This document shows, in pieces, positions 27,045 through 35,382 of a DNA stretch of 64,000 bases (its first letter is position 1; each line of letters begins with the position of its first letter). The DNA comes from Polaromonas sp. (GTDB taxonomy: Bacteria > Pseudomonadota > Gammaproteobacteria > Burkholderiales > Burkholderiaceae_C): NCBI RefSeq assembly GCF_012927485.1, contig NZ_JABBPC010000009.1, positions 62,001 to 126,000 of the forward strand, given 5' to 3'. Under the pieces are notes generated by a model, which was not told the DNA's origin, did not search any database, and saw only the letters and a list, made by a program, of their open reading frames with translations. The position numbers were made by a program, and so were the translations under genes.

Positions 27045-29804
27045 TCACGCGTAAAGAGGATTGATCTTGTCTGCGTCGATGCCATATTTCAAAATAGCTT
27101 CGGCAACCCTGGCGACGGGCACCGTACCTTCTTCGCTCAGGGCCTTCAGGGCCGCAACCACAATGTAGTGGCGATCGACTTCAAAATGTTCGCGCAGTTT
27201 GGTCCGAAAATCGCTTCGTCCAAAGCCGTCGGTACCCAATACTTTGTAAGCACGTCCCTTGGGGATGAAGGAACGAATTTGTTCGGGATAAGCTTTCATG
27301 TAATCCGTTGACGCAACCACGGGGCCGGTGTGTTTTTCAAGCTGCTCGCCTACAAACGGCACGCGCGTGGTCTCAAGCGGATGCAACAGGTTCCAGCGTT
27401 CGACGTTCTGGCCGTCGCGAGCGAGTTCATTGAAGCTTGGGCAGCTCCAGACGTTAGCCGCAACACCCCACTCTTTTTCCAGCAAGGTTTGCGCCGCAAT
27501 CGATTCGCGAAGGATGGTGCCAGAGCCCAGCAACTGCACCCGCGGGACGGTCCCTGACAGGCCCTTTGGCAGCTTGTTGGTGCCCTCTTTGCATAAATAC
27601 ATACCTTTGATGATCTGCTCTTCGGTGCCGGCCTTGAGACCGGGCATCGCATAGTTTTCATTGAGCAAGGTAATGTAGAAATAGACGTTGTCCTGTTTCT
27701 CGACCATACGCTTGAGGCCATGATGCAGGATGACGCCGACCTCATGGGCGAAGGTCGGGTCATAGCTGACGCAGTTAGGTATCGTGCTCGCCATGATGTG
27801 ACTGTGGCCGTCTTCGTGCTGCAAACCTTCGCCGTTCAGCGTGGTACGGCCCGAGGTGCCGCCCAGCAGAAAACCACGCGCCAGCATGTCCCCAGCGGCC
27901 CACGCCAAATCCCCAAAGCGTTGAAACCCGAACATCGAGTAATACACATAGAACGGAATCATGATCCGGTTGTTGGTGCTGTAAGAGGTCGCCGCTGCGA
28001 TCCAGCTGCACATGCCGCCCGCCTCGTTGATGCCTTCCTGCAGGATCTGGCCCTTCTTGTCTTCCCTGTAATACATCACCTGATCTTTATCAACCGGTGT
28101 GTATTGCTGGCCAGCGGGGTTGTAGATGCCGATCTGGCGGAACAATCCCTCCATGCCGAACGTACGCGCTTCGTCCACAAGAATCGGCACTACCCTGGGG
28201 CCTAGTGCTTGGTCGCGAAGCAACTGCGTGAGGAAACGTACGTAGGCCTGCGTGGTGGATATTTCGCGGCCTTCGGCGGTGGGCTCAAGCACAGCCTTGA
28301 ACGTCTCCAGCGCCGGGACGGTAAAGCTCTCGTCAGCCTTTGAACGGCGGGTAGGCAGATAGCCGCCGAGCGCTTGGCGCCGCTCATGCAGATACTTCAT
28401 CTCCGGCGTGTCGTCGGCCGGTTTGTAAAAAGGAATGGCTGCCAGTTGGCTGTCGGGAATCGGAATGTTGAACCGGTCACGGAAGAGTTTGATGTCCTCA
28501 TCTCCCAGCTTTTTCGTCTGGTGGACATTGTTTTTGCCCTCCCCAATCTTGCCCATACCAAACCCCTTGACGGTCTTGATAAGCAATACCGTAGGCTGGC
28601 CCTGGTGATTAACTGCGGAGTGAAACGCCGCATAAACTTTGTCCGAGTCGTGCCCCCCCCGACGCAAGTTCCAGATATCGTCGTCACTCATCTTGGCGAC
28701 CATTTCCAGGGTGCGCGGATCGCGGCCGAAGAAATGTTTGCGCACGTAAGCACCATCGTTCGCCTTGAAAGATTGATAGTCGCCGTCATTGGTCTCCATC
28801 ATGATCTTGCGCAGAATGCCTTCCTTGTCGCGCGCCAACAAGGGGTCCCAGCTGCTTCCCCAGAGCAGCTTGATGACGTTCCAGCCAGCACCGCGGAACT
28901 CACCTTCAAGCTCTTGAACAATCTTGCCGTTACCTCGAACGGGGCCGTCAAGCCGCTGCAGGTTACAGTTAATGACGAAAACCAGATTGTCGAGATTTTC
29001 ACGGGCGGCCAGACCGATGGCACCCAAGGATTCGACCTCGTCCATTTCACCGTCGCCGCAAAATACCCATACCTTGCGGTTTTCGGTGTTGGCAATTCCA
29101 CGGGCATGCAGGTATTTAAGAAAACGCGCCTGATAGATCGCCATCAAGGGCCCTAAGCCCATGGATACCGTAGAAAACTGCCAGAATTCGGGCATCAACT
29201 TGGGATGCGGGTAGCTCGACAAGCCCTTGCCACCGACTTCCTGGCGAAAGTTCAGCAATTGCTCTTCGGTCAACCGGCCCTCAAGGTAAGCGCGGGCATA
29301 AATACCTGGAGAAGAGTGGCCCTGAATGTAAAGACAGTCACCGCCGTGCTTCTCGCTTTCGGCGTGCCAAAAGTGATTAAACCCCGCACCGAACAAGCTG
29401 GCCAGAGAAGCGAAAGAGCCGATATGGCCACCAAGATCACCCCCGTCGGCCGGGTGGAGACGGTTGGCCTTGACCACCATTGCCATCGCATTCCAGCGCA
29501 TGTAAGAGCGCAACCGTTTTTCGATCTGAATGTTGCCGGGGCAACGCTCCTCCTGGTCGGGCTCAATGGTGTTGACGTAACCTGTATTGGCCGAAAAAGG
29601 CATGTCAATGCTTTTCTGGCGAGCGTGTTCAAGCAGTTGCTCCAACAAAAAGTGGGCGCGTTCAGGGCCTTCACTGTCGATCACCGCCGAGAGCGCGTCC
29701 ATCCACTCACGAGTTTCCTGCGTGTCATTGTCCGGCGCAGCACTGGAACCAGCTTTTAGGTTGTCAGAACCTGCTTCATCTTCTTTCTTCGGAATGGCAG
29801 CCAT
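27045..29804 (-). CDS. aceE: pyruvate dehydrogenase E1 component, homodimeric
   Basis: Thiamin-diphosphate enzyme that decarboxylates pyruvate and acetylates lipoyl groups of E2. 919 aa, near the usual 890-900 for the homodimeric type. The ThDP motif is seen as GDGEMDEVESLGAIGLAARE with the matching NCNLQRLDGPVRGN. The active-site blocks GHSSPGIYARAYLEGR and EGLQHEDGHSH are present. AGGAG precedes the ATG. The N-terminal 30 residues (KKEDEAGSDNLKAG and so on) are variable. First gene of the minus-strand operon; the promoter lies in the AT-rich 29805-30060. Confidence 0.97.
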   Translation of the reverse strand: MAAIPKKEDEAGSDNLKAGSSAAPDNDTQETREWMDALSAVIDSEGPERAHFLLEQLLEHARQKSIDMPFSANTGYVNTIEPDQEERCPGNIQIEKRLRSYMRWNAMAMVVKANRLHPADGGDLGGHIGSFASLASLFGAGFNHFWHAESEKHGGDCLYIQGHSSPGIYARAYLEGRLTEEQLLNFRQEVGGKGLSSYPHPKLMPEFWQFSTVSMGLGPLMAIYQARFLKYLHARGIANTENRKVWVFCGDGEMDEVESLGAIGLAARENLDNLVFVINCNLQRLDGPVRGNGKIVQELEGEFRGAGWNVIKLLWGSSWDPLLARDKEGILRKIMMETNDGDYQSFKANDGAYVRKHFFGRDPRTLEMVAKMSDDDIWNLRRGGHDSDKVYAAFHSAVNHQGQPTVLLIKTVKGFGMGKIGEGKNNVHQTKKLGDEDIKLFRDRFNIPIPDSQLAAIPFYKPADDTPEMKYLHERRQALGGYLPTRRSKADESFTVPALETFKAVLEPTAEGREISTTQAYVRFLTQLLRDQALGPRVVPILVDEARTFGMEGLFRQIGIYNPAGQQYTPVDKDQVMYYREDKKGQILQEGINEAGGMCSWIAAATSYSTNNRIMIPFYVYYSMFGFQRFGDLAWAAGDMLARGFLLGGTSGRTTLNGEGLQHEDGHSHIMASTIPNCVSYDPTFAHEVGVILHHGLKRMVEKQDNVYFYITLLNENYAMPGLKAGTEEQIIKGMYLCKEGTNKLPKGLSGTVPRVQLLGSGTILRESIAAQTLLEKEWGVAANVWSCPSFNELARDGQNVERWNLLHPLETTRVPFVGEQLEKHTGPVVASTDYMKAYPEQIRSFIPKGRAYKVLGTDGFGRSDFRTKLREHFEVDRHYIVVAALKALSEEGTVPVARVAEAILKYGIDADKINPLYA

Positions 29805-29957
29805 TTCTTTGTCTCCTGAGTAACACTAATACTAATCGCTTGTTAACCGGCAACACAACCTCTTGGCTGGACAGTGCGCCTGCATCCAAAGCGTGTTTTA
29901 AACGCAAATTGGATTCAAGTTTTCAGTTTCTCATACTATTTAAATAATTTCAAATGG

Positions 29958-29981
29958 TGCATATTGATTTCATATTATGCA
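29958..29981. promoter_or_regulatory. AT-rich inverted repeat in the aceE / sensor-kinase intergenic region
   Basis: TGCATA (29958-29963) and TATGCA (29976-29981) are inverted around a 12-bp AT-rich spacer, about 155 bp before aceE and 130 bp before the kinase. It could be an operator or simply part of an AT-rich promoter. Confidence 0.3.
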
Positions 29982-30060
29982 ATTTAATCAGTGCGTGTGA
30001 ATGAAGAAACCGTCAGCTCAGCGCCCCTGGCCAACTCTTGGGAGGTTCACTTTGAAAGCG

Positions 30061-30078
30061 ATCAGGGTCAACCCTGAT
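30061..30078. promoter_or_regulatory. 18-bp palindrome before the PAS histidine kinase
   Basis: ATCAGGGT and ACCCTGAT are perfect 8-bp arms around CA, ending 29 bp before ATG 30108. It is a good operator candidate for the FixJ-type regulator encoded downstream, or for a pyruvate dehydrogenase regulator acting on the divergent operon. Confidence 0.5.
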
Positions 30079-30107
30079 TCCTACAACGCGTTACCTTAAA
30101 CTCCACA

Positions 30108-32684
30108 ATGTTCCTTATGTCAAAACAAGCCGTTTCTCCCGCCAATCTCACAGGTAGCTCTGTGCCCTTCGCGTTATGGCGGCGCTGGTGGCGCAAACAG
30201 TCGCCGGCACGGCAAGATCGTTTTATGACACTGGGCCCGCTGCTGGCCGTTGTGCTTTTCCTGGCAGCCGTTATTGCAGCATTCGGCTACCTGCGCATTG
30301 AAGAAATTGACCGCGAGCAACAAGCCGTCACACGTGACCTGGAGTACGCCCAGCAACGTCTTCGTTTACGCCTTCTTGAAAGACAAGAGCAGCTCATGCG
30401 CATCGGCCGGGATGTGTCGAACAAAGAGATCAGCGCCGAAGAATTTCTGATCCAGGCCGAAGCCCTGGTCAATCAGTATCCGGAGTTGATGGCCGTCAGC
30501 TGGGTCGACAGCAAACGGTACATCAAGATTACCTACGCATCACCCAGTGCCAATGCCAGCCAGCTGCGAAATACAGGTGAGCAGCTCAAGAACGGCGAGG
30601 CCACCAGTACCTATGAACTGGCGCGGGACCTGCGGCAGCCGGTTTACTCCCGCCCTGTGGTCGCTCAGGACCCCAACGGCTACAACGCGGCCAGCCTGCA
30701 ACTGCAGGTACCGCTCGACGACCAGGGAAGATTTTCCGGCGTCATCATGGGCGAGTACTCGATCGACGGGCTGCTGCGCTTTGGCGTTCCCACCGAGGTC
30801 ACGGCCAAATACGCAGTGACCCTGATGGACGATAAAAACCTGGTCTTGGCAGGCAACCTGCCACCGCCGCGCAACCGCGCAGCCAGCCTGGTGCCCTGGT
30901 CTGCGGGCGCAGCCGAATACGAGATGCCCGTCTCCCCGGTAGGCAACGGCCTGTTGATACGAGCCGAGGGCTACCGGGCCTCGCTCGGGGTGGTGGGTAG
31001 CGGTTTTTTCTGGCTGGTTAGCGCGCTGAGCGCACTCACCGTCTGGATGCTGCTGGGCACCTGGCGTCACACCCGTCGTCGCGTGCAGGCCCAACAAGCC
31101 TTGCTTTCCGAGACCCACTTTCGCCGCGCGATGGAAAATTCCATGCTGACCGGCATGCGCGCACTGGATTTGCAGGGCCGCATCACCTATGTCAACCCAG
31201 CTTTCTGCAAAATGACAGGCCTCACAGAACGAGAATTAGTGGGGCTTACGCCCCCCTTTCCCCATTGGCCTGAGGCCGAGGTTGACATCATGATGGCTCG
31301 ACTCGACGACGAATTGCACGGTAGGACACCCTCCGCTGGTTTCGAGATCCGGATCAAGCGCAAAAACGGCGAGATCTTTGACGCTCGAATGTATGTATCG
31401 CCGTTGATTGATCCGCGGGGACTGCAAACGGGCTGGATGACCTCCATGACCGACATCACCGAACCAAAGCGTGTTCGCGAAGAGCTGTCGGCCTCTTATG
31501 AACGCTTCACAACGGTACTCGAGGGGCTGGACGCTGCCGTTTCCGTCGCCCCGTTGGGCAGCGAAGAGCTGCTGTTTGCCAACAAGCTGTACCGGTCCTG
31601 GTTTGACGGCCAGGTGTCCGGGCACATGAACCTGATTGCCCAAGCGGGTGTGCCGACCGCCGCACCGACGAACGATGCGCTCGATGCGGTGGATGGTCTC
31701 GCCGGTCTTCCGACCGACACGCTTACCGCAGCTCAAACGGAGAACGCCGAGATCTTTGTGCCGGAGCTGGAGAAATGGCTGGAGGTTCGTTCGCGCTACC
31801 TGACCTGGGTGGACGGGCGCCTCGCACAGATGGTGATTGCGACCGACATCACCCCAAGACGTCGAGCCGAAGAGCAGGCCGCACAACAAAACGAACGCGC
31901 TCAAACCGCCAGCCGCCTGATCACCATGGGCGAAATGGCGTCGAGTGTGGCCCACGAGCTGAACCAGCCGCTGACGGCCATCAACAACTACTGCAATGGC
32001 ATGGTGTCACGCATCAAGGACCAGCAAATCAGTAACGAAGACTTGCTGATCGCGCTTGAGAAAACTGCCAAACAGGCCTACCGTGCCGGCCAGATCATTC
32101 AGCGAATTCGCTCGTTCGTAAAACGCAGCGAGCCCAATCGCATGCCGGCCGATGTTGCCACCATGGTCAGCAACGCAATGGAGTTGGGCGAGATCGAACT
32201 CAGGCGCCACCATGTAAGGCTGAGCCACTATATTGCGGCGCGCTTGCCCGAGATCATGGTGGATCCGATTTTGATCGAACAGGTGCTGATCAACCTGATG
32301 AAAAACGCAGCCGAGTCCATTGCGCAAGCCCACTTGCCCGCAGCCCGCCGCAGTGTTGAACTGCGCGTGGTACCGAAGCAAATTGAAGACCAGAATGTGG
32401 TGGAGTTTTCAGTCCTGGATTCGGGCTGTGGGCTGTCGCCGGAAGTCATGACGCGCCTATTTGATGCGTTTTATTCAACCAAGGCGGAAGGCATGGGCAT
32501 TGGTCTGAAACTGTGCCGAAGTATTGTTGAATCTCATCAGGGCCGGATGGAGGCCGCCAACCTCTACAATGGCGAAGAGGTAGTGGGGTGTCGGTTCACT
32601 TTTTGGATTCCTGTGGCACCGCTGCTTCCACCGGCGACAACTGCTATTGATAACGAAGCAGTCAAGGACGCAGGCATTCGCTGA
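30108..32684 (+). CDS. PAS-domain membrane sensor histidine kinase
   Basis: 858 aa. A transmembrane helix at about residues 42-63 and a second at about 290-316 enclose a periplasmic sensor region. Then come one clear PAS domain (about 335-460), a second PAS-like region (about 465-590) and a HisKA domain with the phospho-acceptor H616 in SVAHELNQPLTAINNY. The ATPase domain has an N box LMKNAAES, then LDSGCGLS and GMGIGLKL. It resembles FixL/DctB-type kinases. The response regulator gene starts 33 bp later. The signal is unknown. ATG 30108 or 30117 could be the start; neither has a strong ribosome site. Confidence 0.88.
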   Translation: MFLMSKQAVSPANLTGSSVPFALWRRWWRKQSPARQDRFMTLGPLLAVVLFLAAVIAAFGYLRIEEIDREQQAVTRDLEYAQQRLRLRLLERQEQLMRIGRDVSNKEISAEEFLIQAEALVNQYPELMAVSWVDSKRYIKITYASPSANASQLRNTGEQLKNGEATSTYELARDLRQPVYSRPVVAQDPNGYNAASLQLQVPLDDQGRFSGVIMGEYSIDGLLRFGVPTEVTAKYAVTLMDDKNLVLAGNLPPPRNRAASLVPWSAGAAEYEMPVSPVGNGLLIRAEGYRASLGVVGSGFFWLVSALSALTVWMLLGTWRHTRRRVQAQQALLSETHFRRAMENSMLTGMRALDLQGRITYVNPAFCKMTGLTERELVGLTPPFPHWPEAEVDIMMARLDDELHGRTPSAGFEIRIKRKNGEIFDARMYVSPLIDPRGLQTGWMTSMTDITEPKRVREELSASYERFTTVLEGLDAAVSVAPLGSEELLFANKLYRSWFDGQVSGHMNLIAQAGVPTAAPTNDALDAVDGLAGLPTDTLTAAQTENAEIFVPELEKWLEVRSRYLTWVDGRLAQMVIATDITPRRRAEEQAAQQNERAQTASRLITMGEMASSVAHELNQPLTAINNYCNGMVSRIKDQQISNEDLLIALEKTAKQAYRAGQIIQRIRSFVKRSEPNRMPADVATMVSNAMELGEIELRRHHVRLSHYIAARLPEIMVDPILIEQVLINLMKNAAESIAQAHLPAARRSVELRVVPKQIEDQNVVEFSVLDSGCGLSPEVMTRLFDAFYSTKAEGMGIGLKLCRSIVESHQGRMEAANLYNGEEVVGCRFTFWIPVAPLLPPATTAIDNEAVKDAGIR

Positions 32685-32717
32685 GACCCCTCGAAAAGTT
32701 TACGAAGAAAGTACGGT

Positions 32718-33344
32718 ATGAGCTTGATCCCAAAAAAAGGTACGGTCTATGTTGTCGATGACGACGAAGGCGTGCGCGACTCCCTGCAATGGTTGCTCGA
32801 AGGCAAAGATTATCGAGTGCGCTGTTACGATTCTGCCGAAAGCTTTCTGAGCCGCTACGACGCGCGCGAGGTGGCCTGCCTGATTGTTGATATTCGCATG
32901 GGCGGCATGACCGGTCTGGAACTGCAAGACCGTCTGGTTGAACGCAATTCGCCGCTGCCAATCGTCTTCATCACCGGCCATGGCGACGTGCCCATGGCCG
33001 TGAACACCATGAAGAAAGGTGCCATGGATTTCATCCAGAAACCTTTTGAAGAAGAAGCGCTCGTAAATTTGGTGGAACGTATGCTGGAGGAGGCCAAAGG
33101 AGTTTTCAGCGATCACCAGCAGTCCGCCAGTCGCAACGCGCTGCTGGCCAAACTCACCTCGCGCGAGGCTCAGGTGCTGGAGCGCATCGTCGCAGGCCGC
33201 CTGAACAAGCAGATCGCGGACGACCTGGGCATCAGCATTAAAACCGTGGAAGCCCACCGTGCCAACATCATGGAAAAGCTGAATGCCAATACCGTGGCTG
33301 ATTTACTCAAGATAGCCCTGGGGTCCAACGTTCAAAAAACCTGA
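32718..33344 (+). CDS. FixJ-family response regulator (receiver + LuxR HTH)
   Basis: 208 aa. Receiver domain (about residues 8-125) with the acidic cluster DDD at 14-16, phospho-acceptor D58 (VDIRMGG), Thr in ITGHGD and Lys in QKPFEEE. The C-terminal LuxR-type HTH (about 140-200) contains LTSREAQVLERIVAG and GISIKTVEAHR. It should be phosphorylated by the upstream kinase. Target genes are unknown; the palindrome before the kinase and the adjacent PDH operon are candidates. Confidence 0.92.
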   Translation: MSLIPKKGTVYVVDDDEGVRDSLQWLLEGKDYRVRCYDSAESFLSRYDAREVACLIVDIRMGGMTGLELQDRLVERNSPLPIVFITGHGDVPMAVNTMKKGAMDFIQKPFEEEALVNLVERMLEEAKGVFSDHQQSASRNALLAKLTSREAQVLERIVAGRLNKQIADDLGISIKTVEAHRANIMEKLNANTVADLLKIALGSNVQKT

Positions 33345-33355
33345 ATCGAAAAACA

Positions 33356-33385
33356 AACTGCTATTTTTTAATAGCTGCTTGCGCC
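33356..33385. repeat. interspersed repeat copy between the response regulator and folD
   Basis: It contains GCTATT and AATAGC inverted around TTTT, followed by TGCTTGCGCC. The 18 bases 33368-33385 are identical to part of lpdA (24856-24873), and a variant lies after the amidase gene (56774). Confidence 0.65.
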
Positions 33386-33413
33386 CGTTACTCCTGGAAT
33401 GACGGGCTTTTTT
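33383..33413 (+). terminator. intrinsic terminator after the response regulator gene
   Basis: GCCCGT and ACGGGC form the core stem and are followed by six T. It overlaps the end of the interspersed repeat and lies 38 bp after the regulator stop and just before folD. Confidence 0.6.
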
Positions 33414-33434
33414 ACTTGGAAAAACGGCACACAA

Positions 33435-34310
33435 ATGACGGCACAACTGATCGACGGCATCGCCCTCTCCAAACAACTCCGTACTGAAGTTGCGCAGCGC
33501 GCTTCGGCGCTGCGCGCACGCGGCATCACCCCTGGCCTGGCCGTGATCGTCGTCGGTGAGAATCCTGCCAGCCAAGTTTATGTACGCAACAAAGTCAAGG
33601 CCTGCGAAGACAACGGACTGTATTCCGTGCTGGAGCGCTTTCCCGCCACGCTCTCCGAAGCTGACTTGCTGGCACGAATCGATGCCCTGAACCATGACTC
33701 GTCCATTCACGGCGTCCTGGTTCAACTTCCTCTGCCTCTTCACATCGACGCGCACAAGGTGATTGAAGCCATTTCCCCCGCCAAAGACGTTGACGGGTTT
33801 CACGTCGCCAGTGCGGGCGCGCTGATGGTCGGCCAACCGGGTTTCTGGCCCTGCACGCCCTTCGGCTGCATGAAGATGCTGGAAAGTCTCAACCAGGGTA
33901 AGGGCTACGATTTGCGCGGCAAACACGCCGTGGTGATTGGCCGCAGCAACATCGTGGGTAAACCCATGGCGCTGATGCTGCTGCAGAAAAATGCCACTGT
34001 GACGATTTGCCATAGCGCCACCAGCGAACTGAAAGCCATGACGCTTCAGGCTGATGTAATTGTGGCGGCGGTCGGGAAACGCAACGTGCTCACTGCCGAC
34101 ATGGTCAAACCGGGTGCGGTGGTAATCGACGTCGGCATGAACCGCGACGAGAGCGGCAAGCTTTGCGGCGATGTGGATTTTGAAGGCGTCCGGCAAGTCG
34201 CCGGCTACATCACGCCGGTGCCAGGCGGCGTCGGACCCATGACCATCACCATGCTGCTGGTCAACACGCTGGAAGCGGCGGAGCGCAGCGACGCCACGGC
34301 TAACCGATAG
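33435..34310 (+). CDS. folD: bifunctional methylenetetrahydrofolate dehydrogenase/cyclohydrolase
   Basis: FolD interconverts 5,10-methylene-, methenyl- and 10-formyl-tetrahydrofolate. ATG 33435 is chosen because homology begins at [16 protein letters not shown]; upstream in-frame codons from 33399 fall in the terminator. 291 aa. Catalytic Y49 and K53 lie in [18 protein letters not shown] and GFWPCTPFG build the folate site, and [14 protein letters not shown] binds NADP. Ends with the PGGVGPMT block. Single-gene unit. Confidence 0.96.
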   Translation: MTAQLIDGIALSKQLRTEVAQRASALRARGITPGLAVIVVGENPASQVYVRNKVKACEDNGLYSVLERFPATLSEADLLARIDALNHDSSIHGVLVQLPLPLHIDAHKVIEAISPAKDVDGFHVASAGALMVGQPGFWPCTPFGCMKMLESLNQGKGYDLRGKHAVVIGRSNIVGKPMALMLLQKNATVTICHSATSELKAMTLQADVIVAAVGKRNVLTADMVKPGAVVIDVGMNRDESGKLCGDVDFEGVRQVAGYITPVPGGVGPMTITMLLVNTLEAAERSDATANR

Positions 34311-34324
34311 CGGTTGCCGACCAG

Positions 34325-34771
34325 TCAGCCCGCGTTGTCTGGTCGCCGAATTAAATGCCAGAGCGCGAATCCGGCGCAAAACCACTGGCCCAGGTACATG
34401 GCACTTCCCAACCCATGCCAGAGCCTGAGGTCGCCGCCCTCGGCCCGGGCATTGACGATACGCGGGGCCACACCAAATTCGACCAGCAAGGTCAGCAGCA
34501 AGCCGACCACTACAAATTTCATGACCGTCGCGGCGTAGGGCGCGATAGTCTCGTCATCTCTTTTGTTGAACACCAGCAGTATCAACATGGCGCAGGCGGT
34601 GCTGAGCCATGTTTGTGCTGTAAAAAGTTTTGCGGCCATGGCACCAGCCGCCGCCGGACTTTCCAGATGCAGGAACAACAGAGGAACCACGACAAAACCC
34701 AAACCCGTCAAACTTCCCCACCAGAGGGACGCGGCCAAAAAGGCAAGGCTCTGACGGATCGGCAAGCGCAT
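34325..34771 (-). CDS. DUF4149 membrane protein
   Basis: 148 aa with about four transmembrane helices (near residues 8-33, 54-68, 80-100 and 122-140). It starts with LPIRQSLAFLAASLWWGSLTGLGFVVVPLLF-type sequence typical of DUF4149. The ATG overlaps the greA stop (TGATG), so it is translated with greA. Function unknown; it often accompanies greA in beta-proteobacteria. Confidence 0.85.
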   Translation of the reverse strand: MRLPIRQSLAFLAASLWWGSLTGLGFVVVPLLFLHLESPAAAGAMAAKLFTAQTWLSTACAMLILLVFNKRDDETIAPYAATVMKFVVVGLLLTLLVEFGVAPRIVNARAEGGDLRLWHGLGSAMYLGQWFCAGFALWHLIRRPDNAG

Positions 34772-35247
34772 CAGATGTAGCTGACCGTCACAATTTCGTA
34801 GCGCTTGAGCCCACCCGGTGCCTGCACCTCAGCGGTATCCCCTTCGTCCTTGCCAATCAATGCGCGGGCAATCGGAGAACCGATGTTGACCAGCCCGAGT
34901 TTGATGTTGGCCTCGTCTTCGCCCACGATCTGGTAGGTCACGCTGTCACCGGTGGCTTCGTCTTCCAGCTTCACGGTCGAGCCAAACACGACCCGGCTAC
35001 CCGCCTCGAAGGTTGACGGATCAATGATCTGGGCGGCAGACAGCTTGCCCTCGATTTCCTGGATGCGACCTTCGATAAAGCCCTGCCTATCCTTGGCAAC
35101 TTCGTACTCGGCGTTTTCGCTCAGGTCACCCTGGGCACGGGCCTCGGAAATCGCGTTGATGACCCAAGGGCGCTGAACCGTTTTAAGGTTGTGTAATTCG
35201 GCCTTCAGTTTTTCTGCGCCGCGCTTGGTAATAGGTAGGGTTGTCAT
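34771..35247 (-). CDS. greA: transcription elongation factor GreA
   Basis: GreA stimulates transcript cleavage by backtracked RNA polymerase. ATG 35247, with AGGAG upstream, gives 158 aa, the canonical length; the longer frame adds ten codons from 35277 and is not needed. The N-terminal coiled coil carries the acidic tip motif [17 protein letters not shown]. The C-terminal FKBP-like domain contains [14 protein letters not shown] and ends near TVSYI. The gene follows carB by 136 bp, with a hairpin in between. Confidence 0.97.
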   Translation of the reverse strand: MTTLPITKRGAEKLKAELHNLKTVQRPWVINAISEARAQGDLSENAEYEVAKDRQGFIEGRIQEIEGKLSAAQIIDPSTFEAGSRVVFGSTVKLEDEATGDSVTYQIVGEDEANIKLGLVNIGSPIARALIGKDEGDTAEVQAPGGLKRYEIVTVSYI

Positions 35248-35270
35248 TTTCTGCTCCTGCAAAAGCGAAA

Positions 35271-35294
35271 CCGCCACCAGGCATCTGGCGGCGG
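35271..35294 (-). terminator. hairpin between carB and greA
   Basis: A 10-bp stem on the minus strand (CCGCCGCCAG / CTGGTGGCGG, one G-U pair) has an ATGC loop and is followed by a T-rich stretch interrupted by CGC. It sits 24 bp before the greA ATG, so it may be a partial terminator for carAB or a leader hairpin of greA. Confidence 0.45.
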
Positions 35295-35382
35295 CGTGTT
35301 TGATCGAATTAAGTTTAATGCAAATGTGGGGTGATTAAATGCTTAATTAGTCGGGAAATCACTCTAGCAACCCACCCAAGAA

